Positions 10,187-19,565 of a DNA stretch of 64,000 nucleotides are shown here, piece by piece. The first letter of the stretch is position 1. Every line of letters starts with the position of its first letter. Position numbers and translations under genes: made by a program. A model generated the notes under the pieces. The model saw only the letters and a program-made list of their open reading frames with translations. It had not been told where the DNA came from and made no database searches. Source of the DNA: Flavobacteriaceae bacterium MAR_2010_188 (GTDB taxonomy: Bacteria; Bacteroidota; Bacteroidia; Flavobacteriales; Flavobacteriaceae); assembly GCA_900104375.1 (NCBI GenBank), contig LT629302.1:2444001-2508000 (forward strand), given 5' to 3'.

Positions 10187-10247
10187 AGCATTTCGTGATA
10201 ACCACGACGCTAATAACTGAGACTATAATGTTGATTATGTTTTTCAT
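10185..10247 (-). CDS. ilv leader peptide, 20 residues, Ile/Val-rich
   Basis: A short frame starts with ATG at 10247 and stops with TAG at 10187-10185, encoding M-K-N-I-I-N followed by a run containing VISVVVI and ending T-K-C. Eleven of 20 residues are Ile (6) or Val (5), and Leu is absent. That fits an operon making Ile and Val without leu genes. It lies 31 bases before the terminator stem and its stop codon overlaps the antiterminator strand. No leader of this kind would be recovered by a normal gene-length cutoff. Its function as a charged-tRNA sensor is inferred from composition and layout. Confidence 0.85.
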   Translation of the reverse strand: MKNIINIIVSVISVVVITKC

Positions 10248-10315
10248 TCTAATGTAAAGTTGAGAATTATTTTTTGCACTGCCAAGTGAGAGTAGCCTTA
10301 ATTGATTTATCAGGT

Positions 10316-11782
10316 TTATACCCTCGGCAAGTCGTTATCATCCTTAAGAGGAAGGTAACTCTGTCCCATTAAAAATTTGTCGACGTAATGTGCTGCTTGC
10401 CTTCCTTCTGAAATTGCCCACACAATTAAAGACTGTCCACGACGAATATCGCCTGCCGCAAAAATCTTTTTAACGTTGGTCTGATAATTAGAAACTGGCG
10501 CTTTAATATTAGTTCTAAAATCCATTTCCAATCCAAATTGATCAACCAAAGTCTTTTCGGCTCCTGTAAAACCAAGTGCTAAAAACACCATATCGCATTC
10601 CCATTCTTTTTCTGTTTCTGGTAGTTCTCTAAGCTGCGGTCTCTCTCCAGGTTTAAAAATCCATTCCACCTCAACGGTCACCAAGCCGGTCAATAAACCT
10701 TGATCATTACCTACGAAACGTTTAGTAGAAATACTGAAAAAGCGATCCACGCCTTCCTTATGACTCGAACTTGTTCGCAACCTCATCGGCCAATATGGCC
10801 AAGGCTGATTAGGAGGTCTACCCTCGGTAGGTTTCGAAAGAATCTCAAAGTTGGTTACAGATGTTGCGCCATGACGATTAGAAGTTCCTATACAATCCGA
10901 ACCGGTATCACCTCCACCAATAACAATTACCTTCTTGTCTTTTGCTGAAATCACTTCCTCAAAATCATCACGCCCAGCAACCCGTTGATTATTTTGTTTT
11001 AAGAAATCCATCGCTTGATAAACCCCTTTTAAATCCGCCCCTTCAATAGGAATAGTTCTTCTTACCGTTGCTCCTCCACATAAAAGTACCGCGTCGAACT
11101 CTTTTTCTATTTCTTTTGCGTCTACATTCTCGCCAACGTGAGAATTTGTTTTTATAACCACACCTTCTTCTTCAAGAATCGCCACACTTCTATCGATGAC
11201 AGTTTTTTCCATTTTAAAATCTGGAATACCGTATCGAAGTAAGCCGCCAACTTTATCATCCCTTTCAAAAAGAGTCACTTCATGCCCTGCACGGTTAAGC
11301 TGCTGAGAAGCCGCAAGACCTGCTGGTCCCGAACCAATAACCGCCACTTTTTTACCAGTTCTTGTTTTCGGTGGTTTTGCAACCTTCCAACCATTCTCAT
11401 AAGCTTGCTCGGCAATATTTTTTTCAATATTTTCTATGGTTACCGGGTCCTCATTAATCCCCAAGACACAAGCTTCTTCACATGGTGCCGGACAAAGTCT
11501 CCCAGTAAATTCTGGAAAATTGTTGGTGGCATATAGTATTTCTGCCGCTTCTTTCCATTTTCCTTTGTAAACCTTATCGTTAAAATCTGGTATAAGATTG
11601 CCAAGAGGACAACCGCTATGGCAAAAAGGAATCCCACAGTCCATACAGCGTGCTCCCTGATTTTTAATTTCTTCTTCAGGAAGGGCAACTGTAAATTCTT
11701 TATAGTTCTTTACCCGTTCCTCCTTAGGAAGATAAGGTTCCGTAGTTCTGTCGTATTCTAAAAATCCTGTTGTTTTTCCCAT
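10316..11782 (-). CDS. gltD: Glutamate synthase [NADPH] small subunit
   Basis: A 488-residue subunit that feeds electrons from NADPH through FAD and iron-sulfur clusters to GltB. The N-terminal ferredoxin-like domain shows two cysteine groups, CMDCGIPFCHSGC and CPAPCEEAC, which bind 4Fe-4S clusters. They are followed by the FAD site GSGPAGLAASQQL (~150) and the NADPH site VIGGGDTGSDC. Length is standard. It begins 2 bases after gltB, so the pair is translationally coupled. Only 68 bases separate its stop codon from the ilv leader ATG, and no strong terminator is seen there, so some read-through into the ilv attenuator is possible. Confidence 0.96.
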   Translation of the reverse strand: MGKTTGFLEYDRTTEPYLPKEERVKNYKEFTVALPEEEIKNQGARCMDCGIPFCHSGCPLGNLIPDFNDKVYKGKWKEAAEILYATNNFPEFTGRLCPAPCEEACVLGINEDPVTIENIEKNIAEQAYENGWKVAKPPKTRTGKKVAVIGSGPAGLAASQQLNRAGHEVTLFERDDKVGGLLRYGIPDFKMEKTVIDRSVAILEEEGVVIKTNSHVGENVDAKEIEKEFDAVLLCGGATVRRTIPIEGADLKGVYQAMDFLKQNNQRVAGRDDFEEVISAKDKKVIVIGGGDTGSDCIGTSNRHGATSVTNFEILSKPTEGRPPNQPWPYWPMRLRTSSSHKEGVDRFFSISTKRFVGNDQGLLTGLVTVEVEWIFKPGERPQLRELPETEKEWECDMVFLALGFTGAEKTLVDQFGLEMDFRTNIKAPVSNYQTNVKKIFAAGDIRRGQSLIVWAISEGRQAAHYVDKFLMGQSYLPLKDDNDLPRV

Positions 11783-11784
11783 TT

Positions 11785-14700
11785 TTACTGCGTTACTAGA
11801 TTTTCTTCTTCAAGTTTAATCAATGCTTGTCTGTATTCTTCTGGTACTACCTTCACGAATTTAGGCAAGAAACTATCCCATTCTTCTAGAATCTTTTGAG
11901 CAAGTGGACTTAAGCTTGCGTTATAATGATTTTCTATCAATCCTTTTAGTTCATTCTTATCTTCTTCGTTATTAACTGGGTCAATATTGAGATGATCTCC
12001 GTTACAACGTTGTCTAAATGAATTCTTATCGTCCAGAACATAAGCGACACCTCCGCTCATTCCGGCACCAAAATTTCTTCCAACTTCACCTAAAATAACC
12101 GCGATACCTCCGGTCATATATTCACAACCGTGATCACCAATACCTTCAACGACGGCAATAGATCCAGAATTTCGGACGCAGAATCTTTCACCAGCCCGTC
12201 CGTTTATATACGCTTCACCAGAAGTAGCTCCGTAGAGCGTAACATTCCCAGTAATCACATTATCTTGAGGAACGATGGTACATTCATCCGGCACCTTAAT
12301 CACCAGTTTCGCTCCAGAAAGTCCTTTGCCCATATAATCGTTGGTATTTCCATTTACAATCATGGTTAGACCTTTGGTTGCAAAAGCTCCGAAACTTTGT
12401 CCGGCCGAGCCGGTAAAATTGAGATTTAAAGTATTTTCTGGAAGCCCTTGAGCTCCGTATATCTTGGAAATTTCGTTACTCAAAATTGCACCAACCGCTC
12501 GATCTACGTTAGTTATTTTAAAATCTAGATAGGTTTTTTCCTTTCTGAATAAAGCAGGATGCGCCTTATCTATAATCTTGAAATCCAAGTGGCTTTCTAA
12601 ATGATGTTCTTGACTTTGGGTATGATATAATTTTGTGCCAGCTTCAACTTTCATTTGATACAAAATTGGACTTAAATCTATTCCTGAAGCTTTATAATGT
12701 TCAATTGCTTTATTTCTGTCTAGTTTTTGAACTTGGCCAACCATTTCGTTTATGGTCTTGAAACCAAGATTCGCCATAATCTCCCTAAGTTCTTGTGCCA
12801 CGAAGTACATGTAGTTAACCACGTGCTCGGGCTTACCTTCAAATTTCTTTCTCAAATCAGGATTTTGGGTGGCGATACCAACCGGACAGGTATTTAAATG
12901 GCAAACACGCATCATAATACAACCAGAAGCTACCAAGGGTGCTGTTGCGAAACCAAATTCCTCCGCCCCAAGGAGACATGCTACGGCGACATCACGACCA
13001 GTTTTTAATTGTCCGTCGCATTCTAAAACAATTCGGTTTCTTAAATCATTCATCACCAAAGTTTGTTGAGCTTCAGCAATACCAAGTTCCCAGGGTAAAC
13101 CTGCATGTTTTAATGAGGTTAAAGGTGAAGCGCCCGTACCTCCGTCGAATCCAGAAATTAGCACAACATCCGCTTTTGCTTTCGCTACTCCAGCTGCAAC
13201 TGTCCCAACTCCTATTTCCGAAACCAATTTTACATTGATTCTAGCTTCTCGGTTAGCCGATTTAAGATCATAGATTAATTGTGAAAGATCTTCAATTGAA
13301 TAAATATCATGATGCGGCGGTGGGGAAATCAACCCAACATAAGGCGTTGAATTTCTCGTTTTAGCAATGGCCGGATTCACTTTCGGCCCAGGAAGCTGAC
13401 CACCTTCACCAGGTTTTGCTCCCTGTGCCATCTTAATTTGAATCTCTTTCGCATTGGTCAAATAATTTGAAGTCACCCCGAAACGTCCCGAAGCTACCTG
13501 CTTTATTGCACTATTCTTCCAGTCGCCATCCGAAGCTTTATAAAAACGTTCGGCATCCTCTCCACCTTCGCCCGAGTTGCTCTTACCGCCAATTCTATTC
13601 ATAGCAATTGCCAGGTTTTCATGAGCTTCTTTGCTGATACTGCCATAAGACATAGCGCCGGTTTTAAACCGTTTTACGATTTCTGTCCATGGTTCTACCT
13701 GATCGATGGGGATTGGGTCATATTTTGCAAATTCGAATAATCCCCGAATGGTCATAAGATTTTTTGCTTGGTCATTGACCAAGTCTGCGTATTCTTTATA
13801 AGTTTTGGGATTGTTGGTCCTCACCGATTCTTGTAATTTGGCTACCGTAAGCGGGTTAAACATATGTTTTTCGCCTCCACGCCTCCAACGGTATTCTCCT
13901 CCTATTTCTATATCTAGATTGTCAGCGATATCCTGAACATTATAGGCACGTCTATGTCGTTTTGTGATTTCTTTTTCAATTTCGTTGAGGCCAATACCTT
14001 CAATCCTCGTTGGTGTATTCGGGAAATACTTTGAAACTACTTTAGTGTTTATCCCAATACATTCAAATAGCTGTGATCCGCGATAAGAATTCAAGGTTGA
14101 AATCCCGATTTTGTTCATCACCTTTAAAATTCCCTTTCCAACCGCCTTGTTATAATTTTGGATTGCTTCATCAAAATCAATTCCTATTAAATCACCAGAA
14201 TCAATCTTCTCTTGCACAATTTCATTAACCATATATGGATTAATCGCACTAGCACCAAATCCAAATAACATGGCAAAATGATGGACCTCACGTGGTTCTG
14301 CAGATTCTATAATGATACTTATTTTTGAACGCTTTCCTTGCTTATATAAAGCATGATTTATATAAGAACAAGCTAATAACGCTGGGATGGGCGCCTTTTC
14401 TTCATTTACATTTCTATCGGAAAGTATAATGATATTGGTTCCTTTATCAATTTCTCTAGAAGCAAAGTTTACAATTTCTTCAAGTTGTCGCTCTAAACCG
14501 TTAACACCATGTACCACATCGTATAAAATAGGAATCGAGGTTACCCTGTAATGCGGGCTCTTATCATGGTTTTTTATCTTATCTAAATCCTGTTTAGAAA
14601 TTACAGGATTCTGAATTTTTAATTTTCTACAATGCAGTTCATTAATTTGAAAGATGTTAGAATCACTTCCAAGAGTTAAACTGATGTCGGTAATCAATTC

Positions 14701-16290
14701 TTCCCGGATACCATCCAATGGCGGATTTGTAACCTGCGCGAATAATTGTTTAAAATAATTGTAGAGCAACTGCGGTCTTTCTGAAAGCACGGCAATAGGC
14801 GTATCGCTTCCCATTGAACCAATTGGTTCCTTACCATTTTGGGCCATCGGTAAAATAATGGTATTGAGGTCTTCTTGAGTATAGCCAAAAATAGATTCTC
14901 TAATATGAAGAGGCTCTTCAACGTGTTCTAAAGGCCTGTCTCTATAAGGAATGCTTCGAAGATGGATAAGATTTTGGTCTAACCATTTTCTGTATGGATA
15001 CAGATTAACGATTCTTTCTTTAATTTCTTCATCATTTATTATTCGGCCTTCATCCATATTTACCAAGAACATTTTTCCTGGTTCTAGACGACCGTGATAT
15101 TTAACGTTTTTCGGTGGAATGTCCAGCACCCCGGTTTCGGAGGACATAATTACATAGTCATCGTGGGTCACGGTATAGCGCGACGGTCTCAGTCCGTTTC
15201 TATCAAGTACCGCACCTATATAACTTCCGTCAGTAAAAGGTATTGAAGCTGGGCCGTCCCACGGCTCCATAAGACAGCTGTTGAATTCGTAAAATGCTTT
15301 TTTAGCATCGCTCATTTCAGGATTTTTCTCCCAAGCTTCTGGCACTAACATCATCATCACTTCTGGAAGGGAACGACCGGTCATAAGCAAAAGCTCAACG
15401 ACCATATCCATTGAAGCAGAATCAGATTTTCCTCTTAAAATTGTTGGAAGGACCCGTTTTATATCATCGCCGAACAAATCACTTTTCATCAATTCTTCAC
15501 GCGAAAACATACGAGAAACATTACCTCTTAAAGTATTTATCTCACCATTATGGCACATATATCTAAAAGGTTGGGCCAAATCCCAAGTCGGGAATGTGTT
15601 GGTCGAAAACCTTTGATGTACCAGCGCCAGTTTTGCGTCTAACAGCGGATTGGAAAGTTCTTTATAATAAACATTGATGTCTTCTGGTTTTAAAAGACCT
15701 TTATAGATAATCGTTTTTGTTGAAAGACTCGAAAGGTAAAAATAGCTGCTTTCAGATAATTTGGAATTGTAAATAGTATGTTCAGCAATTTTGCGAGCGG
15801 CAAAAAGTTTTACGGTAAATTCAAAATCAGTTTGGCTATCATCGGATTTCCCAATAAAAATCTGTTTGGTAACTGGCTCGGTTTCCGAAGCAATCCTACC
15901 GATTTCAGAATTATTTACCGGTACGTCCCTCCAACCCAACAATTTCAAGTTTTGCTCTTTTAAACTTTCTTCAAAGGTGTTGATGCAGAATATCTGTTGA
16001 TTTTCCTTTTTTGGAAGAAAAACGTTACCAACTGCATATTGCCCTCTCTCTGGTAATTCAAAATCACAGCTTTGCACAAAAAAATCGTGAGGAATATCTA
16101 TCAAAATTCCGGCACCATCACCGGTTTTTCCATCTGCACTTACCGCACCTCGATGCTCTAATTTCACGAGTATTTCTAGGGCCTTATGTATAATAATATT
16201 AGACCTCTTACCTGTAAGACTACAAATAAATCCTGCGCCACAATTTTCATGTTCAAATTCCGGCAAATAAAGCCCCTGTTTTTTCAGCAT
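11785..16290 (-). CDS. gltB: Glutamate synthase large subunit
   Basis: A 1501-residue enzyme that transfers the glutamine amide to 2-oxoglutarate. An 17-residue propeptide precedes Cys18 (NCGAGFICS), the nucleophile of the class II glutaminase domain (about 18-430). A central linker and the FMN-binding synthase domain follow (about 830-1210, with GGTGASPLTS). The 3Fe-4S ligands are in CIMMRVCHLNTCPVG. The C-terminal GXGXG beta-helix repeats (about 1250-1450) contain GLSGAKLVI and GERFCVRNSG. It is divergent from the porin-glnK-amtB operon, which places ammonium uptake and assimilation back to back around a shared 455-bp control region. Confidence 0.97.
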   Translation of the reverse strand: MLKKQGLYLPEFEHENCGAGFICSLTGKRSNIIIHKALEILVKLEHRGAVSADGKTGDGAGILIDIPHDFFVQSCDFELPERGQYAVGNVFLPKKENQQIFCINTFEESLKEQNLKLLGWRDVPVNNSEIGRIASETEPVTKQIFIGKSDDSQTDFEFTVKLFAARKIAEHTIYNSKLSESSYFYLSSLSTKTIIYKGLLKPEDINVYYKELSNPLLDAKLALVHQRFSTNTFPTWDLAQPFRYMCHNGEINTLRGNVSRMFSREELMKSDLFGDDIKRVLPTILRGKSDSASMDMVVELLLMTGRSLPEVMMMLVPEAWEKNPEMSDAKKAFYEFNSCLMEPWDGPASIPFTDGSYIGAVLDRNGLRPSRYTVTHDDYVIMSSETGVLDIPPKNVKYHGRLEPGKMFLVNMDEGRIINDEEIKERIVNLYPYRKWLDQNLIHLRSIPYRDRPLEHVEEPLHIRESIFGYTQEDLNTIILPMAQNGKEPIGSMGSDTPIAVLSERPQLLYNYFKQLFAQVTNPPLDGIREELITDISLTLGSDSNIFQINELHCRKLKIQNPVISKQDLDKIKNHDKSPHYRVTSIPILYDVVHGVNGLERQLEEIVNFASREIDKGTNIIILSDRNVNEEKAPIPALLACSYINHALYKQGKRSKISIIIESAEPREVHHFAMLFGFGASAINPYMVNEIVQEKIDSGDLIGIDFDEAIQNYNKAVGKGILKVMNKIGISTLNSYRGSQLFECIGINTKVVSKYFPNTPTRIEGIGLNEIEKEITKRHRRAYNVQDIADNLDIEIGGEYRWRRGGEKHMFNPLTVAKLQESVRTNNPKTYKEYADLVNDQAKNLMTIRGLFEFAKYDPIPIDQVEPWTEIVKRFKTGAMSYGSISKEAHENLAIAMNRIGGKSNSGEGGEDAERFYKASDGDWKNSAIKQVASGRFGVTSNYLTNAKEIQIKMAQGAKPGEGGQLPGPKVNPAIAKTRNSTPYVGLISPPPHHDIYSIEDLSQLIYDLKSANREARINVKLVSEIGVGTVAAGVAKAKADVVLISGFDGGTGASPLTSLKHAGLPWELGIAEAQQTLVMNDLRNRIVLECDGQLKTGRDVAVACLLGAEEFGFATAPLVASGCIMMRVCHLNTCPVGIATQNPDLRKKFEGKPEHVVNYMYFVAQELREIMANLGFKTINEMVGQVQKLDRNKAIEHYKASGIDLSPILYQMKVEAGTKLYHTQSQEHHLESHLDFKIIDKAHPALFRKEKTYLDFKITNVDRAVGAILSNEISKIYGAQGLPENTLNLNFTGSAGQSFGAFATKGLTMIVNGNTNDYMGKGLSGAKLVIKVPDECTIVPQDNVITGNVTLYGATSGEAYINGRAGERFCVRNSGSIAVVEGIGDHGCEYMTGGIAVILGEVGRNFGAGMSGGVAYVLDDKNSFRQRCNGDHLNIDPVNNEEDKNELKGLIENHYNASLSPLAQKILEEWDSFLPKFVKVVPEEYRQALIKLEEENLVTQ

Positions 16291-16745
16291 TTTATTCGTG
16301 ATTAAATAGTTAGATGATCAGTGTTGGATTTACTAATATATAGGTTGAATTTGAATCTAAATAATGTCCCTATGATTATTGCGACATATCAAAAAAATGA
16401 TTGAAAATTTTTCTGAATTTGGATTAATTGGAATATAATTTACGAAAAACTCAAAGCATTTTTCAACTATGCTAAATTAACCCATTCAAATTTTTGATGA
16501 GATATCTTCAAATAATAACAAATATTGTTGAACATTTTGCATCGATTTTAAGATTTTAATGAATTTTATTCAAATTGGCTATTTTCAATTTAATAGAAAT
16601 TTAATTAAAAAATGAAAACCCCTATTTTTTTTAGGGGTTATTTTGTTTAATTCATAAAAATGAGTCCTATGACCCTTTTTTTTAAGGGGTTAAATAAATT
16701 TTAATATAGTTTTACTGGTAATTAACCACTAAAATTATATTTGGA
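16291..16745. promoter_or_regulatory. Divergent control region between gltB and the porin-glnK-amtB operon
   Basis: This very AT-rich gene-free stretch must hold promoters for both nitrogen operons. Two hairpins with T-only loops lie on the plus strand. The first has an 8-bp stem, AACCCCTA / TAGGGGTT (16617-16624 and 16632-16639). The second, weaker one is CCCTT / AAGGG (16673-16677 and 16684-16688). Both end in a similar AGGGGTTA word. A TAnnTTTG box (TATATTTG, 16736-16743) touches the porin start codon, too close to serve as its promoter, so the real start is unknown. No coding frame of note is present. Confidence 0.55.
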
Positions 16746-17777
16746 ATGAAACAATTTTTTACTCTATTAATGCTTTTTGGATTTTTATCGGCATTCGCTC
16801 AAGAAGAAGAACCAGCGGATGAAAAAAAATTCAATATTTCTGGAAGTGTCGATGCATACTTTAGAACAAACCTTACCGGACCAAACGAATCCTTTGATGA
16901 TGGCGATGGGGCATACTTCCTTAATCCAGGCACATCATTCGCAAACCGAAGTGGTTTTAGTATTGGAATGGCAAATGCTATCTTTAGTTATGAAGGCGCA
17001 AAAGTAGGCTTCGTTGCAGACCTTGTCTTTGGCCCACGTGGAGAAGATGCCGTATTCCTTTCTAGCCCTTCCACCAATATCGTAAATCAACTTTATGCCT
17101 TCTGGAACGTTACCGATTCCTTTAGACTTACCCTTGGAAACTTCAACACCTTTTTAGGATACGAAGTAATATCTCCAACTGGTAATTTCAATTACAGTAC
17201 CTCTTATATGTTTAGCAACGGACCTTTTTCCCATACCGGTATTAAGGCAGACTTTACATTGTCCGAAGATTTTACGTTGATGTTAGCTTTGATGAATCCT
17301 ACCGATTATACCGAAATCAATATAGATGGAAGTTATACCCTAGGGGCACAATTGGGCTATAGCGGACAGTTCTTAAATGCACTATACGGCAACCAGCCCG
17401 GAAATAGTGATGCAACTTTTCAAATTGATTATACCGGAGGTTTCGATGCAACCGAGGCATTTTTCTTGGGAATCAATGCAACCTATAATGATACCAATGG
17501 CAGCGGCTTCTATGGCGCAGCCTTATATCCACAATATTCAGTTTCTGATGCGCTAGCGTTCGGTTTAAGAGGAGAATACTTTGGATATCACTATGATGAA
17601 GCTGAGGACGACACCGTTTTTGCCACAACTCTATCCGCAAATTATAAAATAGACAACTTAACGATTATACCAGAATTGAGATTAGATAGCTGGTCAGACG
17701 AAGTTTATTTCGATGGCGATCTAGATCCTACTAAAAGCTTGGCTTCATTCTTAATTGCAGCGGTATATCAATTCTAA
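16746..17777 (+). CDS. Outer-membrane beta-barrel porin of the ammonium operon
   Basis: A 343-residue protein with a clear signal peptide (MKQFFTLLMLFGFLSAFAQ, cleavage after AFAQ) and a body of alternating hydrophobic/polar strands ending in the aromatic motif AAVYQF, as expected for an outer-membrane barrel. Residues SGSVDAYFRTNL and SIGMANAIFSYEG match the family of porin-like barrels that Bacteroidetes often place before glnK-amtB. It starts the operon, with 15 bases to glnK. By position it probably lets ammonium or small nitrogen compounds pass the outer membrane, but the substrate is inference. Confidence 0.75.
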   Translation: MKQFFTLLMLFGFLSAFAQEEEPADEKKFNISGSVDAYFRTNLTGPNESFDDGDGAYFLNPGTSFANRSGFSIGMANAIFSYEGAKVGFVADLVFGPRGEDAVFLSSPSTNIVNQLYAFWNVTDSFRLTLGNFNTFLGYEVISPTGNFNYSTSYMFSNGPFSHTGIKADFTLSEDFTLMLALMNPTDYTEINIDGSYTLGAQLGYSGQFLNALYGNQPGNSDATFQIDYTGGFDATEAFFLGINATYNDTNGSGFYGAALYPQYSVSDALAFGLRGEYFGYHYDEAEDDTVFATTLSANYKIDNLTIIPELRLDSWSDEVYFDGDLDPTKSLASFLIAAVYQF

Positions 17778-17792
17778 CTAATAAAACTAATC

Positions 17793-18131
17793 ATGAAAAA
17801 AATTGAAGCAATTATCAGAAAATCCAAATTTTCTACCGTCAAGGATGCGCTCCACGGAGTTGGAGTAAACTTCTTCTCTTATTGGGATGTAACTGGCCTT
17901 GGTAATGAAAAGGAAGGGCATGTTTACCGAGGGGTTAGCTACAGCACCAGTGATATACAGAGGCGGTATCTCTCTATTGTTGTAAATGACGATTTTGAAG
18001 AAATTACCATTAAAACAATCATTGAGTCTGCTCGTACGGGCGATGTCGGAGACGGAAAGATTTTCGTTTCTGATATTTCTGAAACCTACAGAATACGTAC
18101 TGGCGACAAAGGAGGAGACACTATAAAATAA
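17793..18131 (+). CDS. glnK: P-II family nitrogen regulator
   Basis: A 112-residue trimeric signal protein that senses ATP/ADP and 2-oxoglutarate and gates AmtB. The T-loop keeps a tyrosine (Tyr50 in YRGVSYSTSD) at the place of the uridylylated Tyr51 of E. coli. The loop is one residue shorter, and the Gln39 used by typical P-II proteins to hold Mg-ATP and 2-oxoglutarate is replaced by Glu39 (GLGNEKEGH). The C-terminal TGDVGDGKIFV and YRIRTGD motifs are conserved. I recall NFFSYWDV-type P-II sequences as common in Bacteroidetes, so the change is probably a lineage trait. It is followed after 22 bases by amtB. Confidence 0.93.
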   Translation: MKKIEAIIRKSKFSTVKDALHGVGVNFFSYWDVTGLGNEKEGHVYRGVSYSTSDIQRRYLSIVVNDDFEEITIKTIIESARTGDVGDGKIFVSDISETYRIRTGDKGGDTIK

Positions 18132-18153
18132 ACTAACTGAGACATTATAAATT

Positions 18154-19386
18154 ATGGAACTATTAACAATAAACAATGTATGGATGATGGTCTGTACAGG
18201 ATTAGTTTTTTTTATGCACCTAGGGTTTTCCTTTTTGGAAATAGGACTTACTAGGCAAAAAAATACCATCAACATATTATTTAAAAATATATTCATCATC
18301 TGTATTGGATTATTACTATACTGTCTGGTTGGTTTTAATTTGATGTATCCAGGTGAATTCAACGGATTTATCGGCTTTGCCGGATTCGGACTAGATTCTC
18401 CAGTTACTGCAGATGGAGCATTAGACCTTACATATAATGAAGGATACACTTACTGGACCGACTTTCTTTTCCAAGGAATGTTCGCTGCAACAGCGGCCAC
18501 GATTGTTTCTGGAGCGGTAGCGGAACGAGTTAAGATCGGACCATTCATGATTTTTACTATTATTTACGTTGGAATTATCTATCCTCTTGCGGGCTCTTGG
18601 AAATGGGGTGGCGGATTCCTTCAGACTATGGAAACTCCATTTTATGATTTCGCTGGTTCTACTTTAGTGCATTCAGTTGGTGGTTGGGCTGCTCTAGTAG
18701 CCGTATTCTTATTGGGAAGCAGGATTGGAAAATTCAAGGGGGGCAAACCTCAAGCCATACCAGGACATAATATTCCATTAGCAACAGCTGGTGTTTTAAT
18801 TCTTTGGTTAGGATGGTTTGGATTTAATGGAGGCTCAGTACTTTCTGCCGACCCAGCATTAACCTCATTAACCTTAGTTACAACTTGTTTAGCTGCGGCT
18901 GCTGGTGGTGTTGCATCATTCTTGGTTTCAACCTTAATGTACAAAAACTACGATCTTACCATGTTCCTAAATGGAATATTGGGAGGATTGGTAGCCATTA
19001 CTGCTGGTGCAGATCAAATGAGTCCGACGGATGCCGTTCTTATAGGAACAATTGCCGGAGCAATTATTGTATTTGGCGTCGCATTGGTAGACAAACTTAA
19101 ATTAGATGATCCAGTTGGAGCAATTGCCGTTCACCTTATTTGTGGTATCTGGGGAACACTTGCAGTTGGTATCTTCGGAAGTTTAGCTGGTGGCGCTCAA
19201 TTTATGAGCCAATTGATCGGTGTTGCTGCTTATGCGGGAATATGCATCGCTTCTAGCTTCATTATACTATATGTTCTAAAAGTGACCGTAGGCATCAGAG
19301 TTTCCGAAAGGGAAGAACTAGAAGGTCTAGATGCTTACGAACATGGAATGAAAGCCTACTCGGACTTTGGATTAAATGAGCAATAG
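18154..19386 (+). CDS. amtB: Ammonium transporter
   Basis: A 410-residue channel of the Amt/Rh family with about 11 membrane helices. The twin pore histidines are visible in STLVHSVGGWAALV and IAVHLICGIWGT, and the family signature with WLGWFGFNGGS is intact. The N-terminus has no cleaved signal peptide, unlike E. coli AmtB. The short charged C-tail (SEREELEGLDAYEHGMKAYSDFGL) is the region known to contact P-II. Gene order porin-glnK-amtB supports regulation by the P-II partner. A strong terminator follows at 19461. Confidence 0.97.
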   Translation: MELLTINNVWMMVCTGLVFFMHLGFSFLEIGLTRQKNTINILFKNIFIICIGLLLYCLVGFNLMYPGEFNGFIGFAGFGLDSPVTADGALDLTYNEGYTYWTDFLFQGMFAATAATIVSGAVAERVKIGPFMIFTIIYVGIIYPLAGSWKWGGGFLQTMETPFYDFAGSTLVHSVGGWAALVAVFLLGSRIGKFKGGKPQAIPGHNIPLATAGVLILWLGWFGFNGGSVLSADPALTSLTLVTTCLAAAAGGVASFLVSTLMYKNYDLTMFLNGILGGLVAITAGADQMSPTDAVLIGTIAGAIIVFGVALVDKLKLDDPVGAIAVHLICGIWGTLAVGIFGSLAGGAQFMSQLIGVAAYAGICIASSFIILYVLKVTVGIRVSEREELEGLDAYEHGMKAYSDFGLNEQ

Positions 19387-19460
19387 AAAGTACAAGTAAC
19401 TAATAACATATAAGGTTTTAGTAGTGCATTAAACCTTTTTTTTTAGATTGATTAGTTAGT

Positions 19461-19508
19461 GAAAAACCATCAGACAACCGCCCCTTGTCTCGATGGTTTT
19501 TCTTTTTT
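19461..19508 (+). terminator. Intrinsic terminator after amtB
   Basis: A long two-part stem pairs GAAAAACCATC with GATGGTTTTTC and, inside it, AGACAA with TTGTCT around a CCGCCCC loop, followed by a run of T. It closes the porin-glnK-amtB transcript 75 bases after the stop codon. Confidence 0.88.
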
Positions 19509-19551
19509 GAAAAGCAGCTTTCCTAAAATTTTAAAGTTTCAATAATATATG

Positions 19552-19559
19552 TACTTTTG
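19552..19559 (+). promoter_or_regulatory. Flavobacterial -7 promoter element for metK
   Basis: TACTTTTG matches the Bacteroidetes consensus TAnnTTTG. Transcription would begin within a few bases of the first riboswitch stem at 19566, which supports both assignments. A TTTC about 14 bases upstream is only a weak -33 candidate. Confidence 0.7.
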
Positions 19560-19565
19560 TCGACC

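Noticed and set aside
17787-18449. 220-codon open frame antisense to glnK and amtB
   Set aside because: It is the complement of two clear, well-conserved genes with no recognisable protein family of its own and no start signal.
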